Origin: Enoplosus armatus
Taxonomy: Eukaryota; Chordata; Actinopteri; Centrarchiformes; Enoplosidae
NCBI RefSeq assembly: GCF_043641665.1
Contig: NC_092198.1
Location: 12,785,001 to 12,849,000, forward strand
Length of the DNA stretch: 64,000 nucleotides
Reading direction: 5' to 3'
In this document: in pieces, positions 55,227-64,000 of the stretch
Layout of the letters: the number at the start of each line of letters is the position of its first letter
How positions within the stretch are numbered: the first letter of the stretch is position 1
The notes under the pieces: generated by a model
What the model saw: the letters and a program-made list of their open reading frames with translations, nothing else
Told to the model about the DNA's origin: nothing
Database searches by the model: none
Program-made: the position numbers and the translations under genes

Positions 55227-56475
55227 TAATACTCATACACTGCAAAATTATCCCACTTGACAATTAATTTAGTCTGATGTCCACTTTGAAAATGTGCATA
55301 CATCCTCTCTAAACTTTTATGTTTTTATTTTTAAGTAAGATTAAGTATATAAGTATTCCACTGTCATTATATAAGGTTAGAAAATGACACCTGCTTTGAG
55401 AAATTGTTTAAACGGGTTTGTTTTCAAAACAATAGTCAGACAAATCTCTCACGTTGGTGAAAATATAGTTCTTCAGACTAAACATAGAGTGAATGCTTTG
55501 CAGAGGTGGTTGTTTTTACAATGTGCCAGAGGTGTTTACATGGCACAAAAGGGGCTGTCACCTGCTCCGCATCATCCATCATTTGGTTGAAAGCCCACTG
55601 TTAGTCAGAGAGAGCACATCTCATGTAAAGGCCATATTTCACTGATGTGTGCAATATCAAAATAAGGCAAGAGGAAGCTGAGCCATAGGTAAATGCCAGT
55701 GTGATGCCTAAACATTTTCCGCCCTGCTGCACTTTGCAGAAGTGTGAGTGGTTGCTGTCATGGTGAATGATGGGAATGAAGTTGCTGCAGATCAATAAGC
55801 AGAGAGCGGAGAGGAGATCCTGAGGAGCTTTCACCCCGTCTGTGTGAGGGGAAAAAGATTTACACTCTGATTATTAATCTACTCTGACCTCACCTGTCCA
55901 GTCTCTTGCCTCAGCATTCAGCGTGGGTGGATCAACCAGGCCCATGAACATATAAGCCCTGAATCATATGTTGTACCAGCTGAGAGGGCTCCACTGAATG
56001 AACTGAACTGCTGTTCTGTTTACATACTGGGGGGCTTTTGATTTGGGTGTCTGACACAGTGACATGCATCCTGAACAAAATGGTCTTGAAGTGATATTCA
56101 TTCATGACTATATCTACCTGATATATCTACATTATCATTTATTTAGAAACCTTGATATCATTTACCCTATCCATAGCTTTCTTGCTTCTAAATTAGTTCT
56201 CAAACTGACACCAGCGTTGATTCCAGTTTTTTGCATTGTTTTGTACTCTCTTCTCTCGTCTGTCTGTATATTTCTGCCACTTTGGCTAACTGTGAATCCC
56301 ACAGAGATTTAGGATTTGTGAGGGATTATCTGTCAAACCAGGGCAGAAACAAAGTGTTGGTTCCAGAGGGTTAAACTATCTCTCCCTTTGAAGGCTGTAT
56401 TTATTTAGCGCCAAAGCTTTGGCATTGAGGCATTGGAGGAGAATGAGCAGGTCAAGGTCTTTCTCTGCCTGTCTC

Positions 56476-56476
<1 letters not shown>

Positions 56477-56525
<49 letters not shown>
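56477..56525. repeat. (TG)n microsatellite, intronic
   Basis: About 24 TG units inside the large intron. Confidence 0.97.
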
Positions 56526-56527
<2 letters not shown>

Positions 56528-59500
56528 CCCTGTAGTTTTGAATTGGCTCCAGCCCAGTGCTTTTCTCCCCTGGAGGAGTGTAAGAGATGGAGCTGTGACC
56601 AGCTGATGGAGGTTTGACTAACTGGGCTGTGATTGGTCTGTAGATATCTCCCCTCTCTGTGCCTTTGAGACGAGATGTCACCCCCAGCGGAGACTGTGAC
56701 CAGAGAGGCAGACTCGGGGCAATTACAGGACACACAATGTCAGTCTCAAGGGATGTTCATTGTATAGTATAACCAAGATCTCCATCCACATTTAAGCTGT
56801 CCTCTGTGCTCCCAAAATGCAGGGATTTTCATGGACTATGGTCTGACAGCCCTCTGCTCATCATCTCAACTTTCTTTGTCTCCATTGTTTGTCATTATGC
56901 AAAAAAAAAAAACAGGCAATAGAAGTACTAAGATTCAGAAATCCTCTCTAGTGTGCTAGATTATGAACACCAAACAATTCACTGAAAAGGCTCTGCTGGG
57001 TGTAATAAATACTCATGATCCTTATCAAGGTTGCAGAGACCCTTTGTCTGAGGGAGAGTATTATTTCTCATGATGTACACAAATACTTGTGCTACAGGCT
57101 GCATATTTCTAGATTTCTCATCAGGGAACAATATAAGATGCCGCCGCCAGTTTGCCTGTTGCTGAATGCACTGCAGTCGTAGCGTTAATGCTCCATTTAT
57201 TCTTTTGGTGGAAACCTTCTCATAAACTGCTGATATACTGAGAGTAAAAATGTTGTTGGGATGTATTTGTCAAGTGTACGGGTAGTATGTCTGCGGAGAG
57301 GTACTGTGCTGTAAGTGGGACAAGGGAGTGGGCTCACTGGTCAATGGTCACACAATTTGTGACAAAAAAGGAGTGTGTATCAGCTGACGTTTGAAGACCT
57401 TGTTTGAGGTTGTACAGCTTTTTAAAGTAAAATCATGCATCTTTCACTGCTTTTATTTCATGTTTTTGTCAATTGCAAAGGGTGGCACTGGCTGCCCTTG
57501 TCTAAATGGTGTTCCCATCCTTGTAGGCTATATGTTTTATACATTTTATCTAATAGATTATGTTTTATATTTAAATCTGTGTTTGTTGTCGGTCACCTGG
57601 CTGCAAGACAAATTTTCCGATGGGGACAATTAAGTTGGAGGAGTTTGTAGTTGTCAAATAAGTGCAGTGAACAAGCACAATGGTTATTCTATTTTTACGT
57701 CCAATTCCATTTCCCTTCTGTTTTCTATTACCTTTTCTGCTCCAATGATCTCTTGGGATTCCAAACTTTTTATCTCATCAGAGAAATACCTCTTCTACTT
57801 TAAATAATTCTGCTCAGTGCCAAACAATTTGAAGATGTGTTCTCATCCTGGTCTGGAAACAGCAGACACAGTCAGTCATAATAGCGCCTCATTGTTAGTG
57901 CTGTGTTTCGGGAGGAAGTAGAGGCTAAACACAGAGAGATTCTCCATTGTTTGTATGGAAGCTGATGGAGCCGCATGTCCTTTCACTACTGGTCTGTTTT
58001 GCATTCCCAATTTCCGTCCATTGAAACGGGCCACGGAGGCAAGTGTCCAGCATTGTGCCGATGGGTGGGTGATAAAAACCTGGGTGTCATGCAGAGAGAG
58101 AAATGGTTGTAAATAGATGGGCACATTGTTTTTGGCTGGTGAAACGAGGCTTGGTGGGTGCTTGGGTAGGGGAGCCTTTCTCTGACTCCCACAGAACAGC
58201 TGATGTAGTGTGGTGGGTGGGAATCGCGAGAGGCCTCCAGCTTAACTGGCCTTAAGAATGTAAGAAATGCAGCGGACACCCAGAGGTGTTGTATCTGTCA
58301 GTGGGATAAGCAGAAGGAAAAGTTCGTTTTTAACTGACTGTATTATTAGCTTTCTATAGCAAAAAAGAGGAAGTTCACCACCTTACATGACAAACACTCA
58401 CTTCACTTCCTGTTTCAGTCCTTTCATCTTGATTAATATCCCAGCTCTCTCGCCAAGCAGGAAATTAGGTTTTTGTTTAAGATGACCCTCTGTTGGCCCT
58501 CTGTGGTTGCTGAGGGCTGGCAAGCTCACTAGACAACTGCCAGGGCTCAGTATGAAAATAATTAGAGTTTTACCTTTTTAAGATATTTCTGATCCAAAAA
58601 ATATATATAATGTGTAAAGTTTTCAAATCTCTTCTCACTGCAGTGCCACCAAAATCTATACATTCACAGGCGAGCTGCCAGGGGATTGAGATTTGATTGA
58701 CAACAACGTAGGGGCACAAATTTCCATTCAGGCTGCTGTATTATGTATTTACTCCATTCTGTTTTCCACTACATATGCATGTATGATGTTTTGGATATTG
58801 TTGTAAAATGAAAACTACTTGAACAGAAAGCCATTATTTCTACTTATTATATGGCTAAGCTAATAGCTTTTTCATTGCCTCTGTGGAACGCTTTCCATGA
58901 GCTTTTCATTTAGCCTGTGTTTGTTGGCGAATATCCTCTCCATCTTTGTCCCATGCTATAGGGCTGGCGTTTTGCCATAAGGAAGGAGAAAGTCTCACAA
59001 CAGCCTCTGAGTTTTCCATGCGTTCTGCTGAAAGCTCTGTTTGCTTAGTCTTTATTAAGGGACTCCTTTTAAAGACACAGTCAACCAAGGACTCATAAAG
59101 GGGAAGTCATAAAGAAGTCAAGGACCAGCCTCTATTGTCCTGAGAGGACAGAGAAAGTCAATTAGCAAAGTGAGCTGCTGTTTACATTATAGGAAAGCGG
59201 GGTTACATGTGCACTAAGAAGGGATAGATCACATTCCCATCAGATGGAAAAAGTCCCATATACACTCACTTAGTGGTTCTTTTTGTAAACAACTCGTGTT
59301 TAGGGCCGTTTTATACCATCTCTGTTAAGCATAAACTACAAGTACCAGTATTTAGCTCTTTGGAGAGCAGCTGGGAGTGGTGAGGACTGATGGCTATCAC
59401 AATAACCTTTGACCTCACCACTTTTGACCTGCTGGACTAAAACGCGAAGCTTTGAAGTGATCTCAGCTGAGACAATGAAACTCAGTTGGTGCCACAGCAA

Positions 59501-61624
59501 AGCAATGTGAGATGAACCTTACATTTGACGTAGTCTATCGTCTCAAGTGCATGTGATGACTTTCCCATCTGTAGAAAATAGTGTGTGCAATAATTCATGA
59601 GATAATTTGCACATCTTTGCTCCCGTTAGTCCAAAAACAATACCTGCAAAAGGAGTCACATCATGTATTTCCTCAGGTGCTATCACTGCAAAGACGTATC
59701 CATTCATTGTAATGCCGCGAGGGAGTTTCTGTCCGTCTCTCCTTCAGAAAGACTTGACTACCCATCTCCCGGGATCATGTGCAAATGTGGGAAAGCAGCA
59801 TTTGTGCTGTATTTGCAGCTGGCTCTCTCTCATTTCAGCAGGAAGGGGTGAGAGGGGCTGACTCCTACTGTGCTCTTTCTCACGTGATCATTTGGCTTCT
59901 AGGCCACTTTTTATTCCCTGGACATGTAAACTTGGTTAGAAAGAAAACTTGACTGAGCTTGCCCTCCACTCATTGAGTTGTTAAGCCATGATAATCTCAA
60001 CATTTAGACATTTAGTTCAAGTTGAAAAATGTTTTGCCCTCTAGCCTTTGGAAATACTGTATATTGTATTTAAATAACATATGTGAGCAACAGTATACGT
60101 GTATCACTTAAAGTTATGCAGTCATGGTAACAGCTTTAAATAAAGCAGGCCAGGCAGTCAGTACAGCCATTTTTTTTTCTACGGTGTGCGGGGGAACATG
60201 TCCTGATGACACACATTCATGACAGATACATTATCAGAGCTATTCTGGTCCAAGGTTTCAGCAGCTTCCAGACAGCCTGTCTACATGACCACATAGTATC
60301 TGCAGCAGGAATGACTGCAGGCTGCATTATCAATATATAATTTTTTTCTAATGTTAGTCATCGGGCAGGCATGTAGTTGGCATGTAATCTTGTCTATTCA
60401 GTGCATTTAGTTTATATGTTTTGCTATAATGTGAAAAAGTCAGAATTGGTGATGCAGGATTGCCGCCTTTGCACTTGTAGTAGGCCTCTGAAGAACCATC
60501 ACTTGGCAATATCCAAGTTGAAGGAGAGAAAATGAATTTTATTTCCATGCTTAAGTTATGTTTGATATAAAAACAAAAAAAAGAAAAGCTCCCTTAGTAT
60601 TTTTGAAATCATGTCTTTAAACTTGAGGCTATATTTTTTGGTTCAGTGCACAAAAGGCAGATTCCTTATCAGCATCAGTGAACAGAGAAACTAGATGTTT
60701 ACTCACAGCTGTAAGCATGTTTGTTTTCTTTACACATTTCTTCACCAGCTCTCACTCAAACGCAAATGTAAAACGTAACCTAAAGGAATGCTATCGCAAC
60801 AACGGCAGCCTCTGCTGTCGTTACAGTACATGTACACAGTAATGACCCTGTAGTCCTCTTGTAACAGTGGAGATGGAGGAAAATGAAGATATCAAGCGCC
60901 CCAACAGGATGGAGAGTGACAAGAGAGCAGGCCTGAGCATCTGTCTGTGTCAGGATCCAGATTGCAAACACACTTGCAAATCAACACATCCGCACATGTT
61001 TTCCCTCTCTCTACATATCTGTCTAGCACACACTCATTACTACACTCGCAGTGATTACTCTGGAGGGGATCATTACATTTTCTCATAAAAAGTAACAGAA
61101 CTTGTTAGAAATACATACATTGGTGCACACTGTACAGGCGCTGCATGCATGCTGTCACTCCTCTCAGGGATTGGTTTTACTGTATTGCCTCAGGTAGTCA
61201 TGTGTGACCTACTGTCCAAGAAAGCTAATTACTTCTGACTCCCATGCCTCTACAAACTGGGAGGTCACACTAAAGGGGATTTTGTTAAAAGTTTCTGTGG
61301 AGAACAGAAAGATATTTAAACGTCAAGCCTTATGTTCGTCCTGTAATCTCACGCTGACAATGTTTTGCAGGCTTACTTGGCCGGCATGGAGGTCGGGATT
61401 ATTGCATAATTCCATAATTCTATCAGCGATATGTGCGCTCCAAAGAGTTTAAATATTGCTCAAGCTATTTGGTTAAGCAGCTCTCTCATAAAGTGTTATT
61501 TCTGCAAACTATAATTCATTGTGCTGAAAGGGTCAGTTCAGCAATGAGCAGGAGTAATCTCTGAAGGTCAAGCTCTATTTAATCAACCACTTATTGAAGG
61601 TTGAATGTAATCTTGCATCATCTG

Positions 61625-61889
61625 TAGGGCTGCAACTAATGATCATTTTCATAATTGAGTCAAGGCATCGTCTTGATTGCTTATTTGTTCTGACCAACAG
61701 TCCAAAACCCAAAGTTATTCAATTTACAATGATAAATATATAATGTAAAAATGCACATGTTCATGGCATTTTTGTGTGATAAATGATTTTAGGTCTATTA
61801 AGTGAGTTATGTATTAAGTCATTGTCGATTAATTTTCTATGAATCAACTAATCAAATAATGGACTAATCATTTAACTGTTACAGCGCTA
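61625..61889 (-). mobile_element. hAT-type MITE, near-complete 265-bp copy with target duplication
   Basis: It starts TAGGGCTGCAACTAATGATC and ends with an imperfect inverted copy (ending GCGCTA). The interior matches my memory of a very common percomorph repeat, with the pieces that read TTTGGGTTTTGGACTGTTGG present here on the minus strand. It is flanked by ATCATCTG (61617-61624) and GTCATCTG (61890-61897), a 7-of-8 match, which fits the 8-bp target duplication of hAT transposons. It has no coding capacity, so it was moved by a transposase supplied elsewhere. Confidence 0.8.
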
Positions 61890-64000
61890 GTCATCTGCTT
61901 CTGTGTGCATGAGAGATGTAAAAAACTAACCTCATTGGTGTAACTCAACTTGAGGAAATAATCCTCTTTCCTTTCCTTGAAGATGCTGCTGAATATGAAC
62001 GACAGCAGTTGCTCGTCTTCTTGACGTGACCAGCAACTTGGTGGAGAATTTCTTTAAGCATTGCGCAGTTTTGGGAGGGTTAGAGCGCCACTACCTACAA
62101 CAGAGCTTAATTGTCCTACATGTAGCTACAGTTTGGCTCATGTCGGCCCATATTATCTTGGACTGTGTTTAAGGGATATAATGTAGGGGTGTAGAGAGAT
62201 GAGTGAGGCATGATAGCACTGAGTATGAGTGTTAGAGAGACAGACGGGGTGAGTGTGTATAATTACCTCGTCTGAAGCTGCTGCCAGCTTGGTGTGTGGA
62301 ACGCAGCACAACCAACTCTCAAACCCCCCCCCCCATCCCTAATTGGTCCATTTCCAAGGCATGAGGGCAGGGCTGTGCTGAAAGCTTTGATCATGGAGAC
62401 CACACCAGTGTCGATATGTCCCTACCTGAGTGCTTTTGTAGTGGCTGTGCCTGGCTGGGGATTGAGCCATACTAAACCCACTGAGTGTCTGTCTGTCTCT
62501 TGCTCTGGCCTCCCCGCGGCTCTACATACCTGAATCTGAACCCTAATTACCTGGCAGTTACTACATTCCTCAAACACGCCTACGCAAACATTCTCGCACA
62601 CGTACTGTGTATTGCACATGGTCTTTTATAAAAGCAGCGGCGGCATTTCGTCGGTACACTTTTGTCTTGTGTGGTTTGCCGCCTGTGATATTATAAGCAT
62701 TTACAAAACATTTACGGGTTCCAGCACATTCCAACACGAACGCTAATCTGTGTGGGAAGCTGTGTGTTGTGTGCGCAGTGTATCTCCTTGCAATTGAACA
62801 CTATGGGACATAAGTCTCCTGAACTAATACTAATTGAGGGAAGTGTTGGGAGCATGTGCTGGTGACAGGGGCTTAGTTAAGCTGAAAAAGTACACTAATG
62901 GTCAAGGTATGGCTTGATCTAAGATAAAGTATCATGTGTTATTCACAGATTTGTGTTCAGTACAATGCCAGAGCAAATGTATGGCAACAGAGGATTAAGC
63001 AGTGTAACCTGATATGACATTAGTATAACATACAGAATTAGGCATATGTCACACTACGTTTTTTATCTTCTTCACTTTAGGCTACTGGGTTGTCTCTGAG
63101 AGAAGGTTAGGCTGTCCTGAGCAGTTCTGTCCAAATGGGCTGTGGCCAGCTAGTCAAACTCATCATTAGTGGATCAATCTAGGCATGCTCAGTATGGAAG
63201 GCTGGAGTTCATCACGCTAATTGCTGCTTTTTGACCTCTGTACATGTTGGTGTTAATTGTTCTATTCATTCGATATTAATTGCTTGCCACACTGCTTCAT
63301 GTAGAAGTGAATAAGGGACTCCACTGTGACTGCTAAGGCTGTCCCAAAACCCTTTTGGGCTACAAATCTGAATCCCACATCATTAAAGCTTCCGTAGGGG
63401 TTGGAGTCCTGTGGCTTCTGCAGAGAAAAGTCTGGTCAAGTGGTCATGTTTTTGTTTGGGTTAACCTTGCGACACATTATTCAGTTGACCCATTCTAAGC
63501 TTACCTAAAATACACAGAGTGAGTCTAGAGACTGTGCACTGTACTGTATAAACTAAGAATTTGTGTAAAACAGCTTACCATTCTGGTGTACATGTAGCCG
63601 ACACACGGCACTGCAAGTGTGTTCCCACTCCTGCAGTCTAGTCCCTCAATATGTTGCACTCTGGGTATAGCTTTACATTTTTATGGATACTTTGGATACG
63701 TCTGAGATGTGCACTCTTGGTGCTGCTTCATCTGCTGTGGGTGAACCGCAAAACCACAATTTTCATGTCAGCAGATTGTTCAACCAGTGCTGTGCCAAAC
63801 CAACCCCTGTTTACTTTAATAGCCCTTGAGAATTGTCTCTAAAGGAAAGTTTCTCAGACAAATCTCGAAATGCACAGTGTCTTCTCTGGTCCCACAGTAT
63901 TTTCTTTTACATGAAGGGGTTGGTCTTGGGGGGCCTGGCGCCATCGTCCAAGGATCTTCGGTCATTCCAACCTCAGTTCAGTCTTACGGTTCATGTTACA

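Overview
The window looks like nuclear DNA of a percomorph (perch-like) teleost fish. It is AT-rich and largely non-coding, has many dinucleotide microsatellites, and carries interspersed repeats I recognise from percomorph genomes: L2-type LINE tails, hAT-type MITEs, and two further high-copy fish repeats. The only convincing coding exon has vertebrate splice signals. The species cannot be determined by eye.

Bases 1 to about 53.2 kb are an intergenic desert. On both strands I found no exon with a recognisable domain, no tRNA or rRNA, and no CRISPR. This stretch holds microsatellites, two LINE 3' ends (about 6.9-7.2 kb and 21.0-21.45 kb), two hAT-type MITE copies (26.6 and 51.8 kb), two other fish repeats (28.6 and 44.6 kb), long poly-G and poly-C runs, and a few homeodomain-motif-rich segments that could be distal enhancers.

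At 53.2-54.25 kb is a promoter-like region: long CT and GA tracts, a G15 run, then CpG-rich sequence with a likely non-coding first exon. It is followed by a short putative intron and the first coding exon of a SAM-domain gene on the + strand (54606-55109, 168 codons). I identify it as samd5-like. An alternative is the SAM-encoding first exon of a sash1 transcript, because SAMD5 and SASH1 are neighbours in vertebrates. The exon ends at a clean phase-0 GTAAGA donor. The rest of the window (55110-64000) is intron, or intron plus downstream sequence, and contains a MITE with a near-perfect 8-bp target duplication at 61.6 kb.

The main points for a second look are: (1) the predicted leader splice creates a small upstream ORF whose stop overlaps the main start codon as ATGA, with either of two acceptor AGs; (2) a perfect 13-bp inverted repeat of TAAT-containing sites lies at 4.9 kb next to an exact octamer; (3) G24 and C20 runs lie about 145 bp apart at 45.8-45.97 kb; (4) complementary CT and GA tracts sit upstream of the promoter. 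I found no clear evidence of a wholly new multi-gene system.
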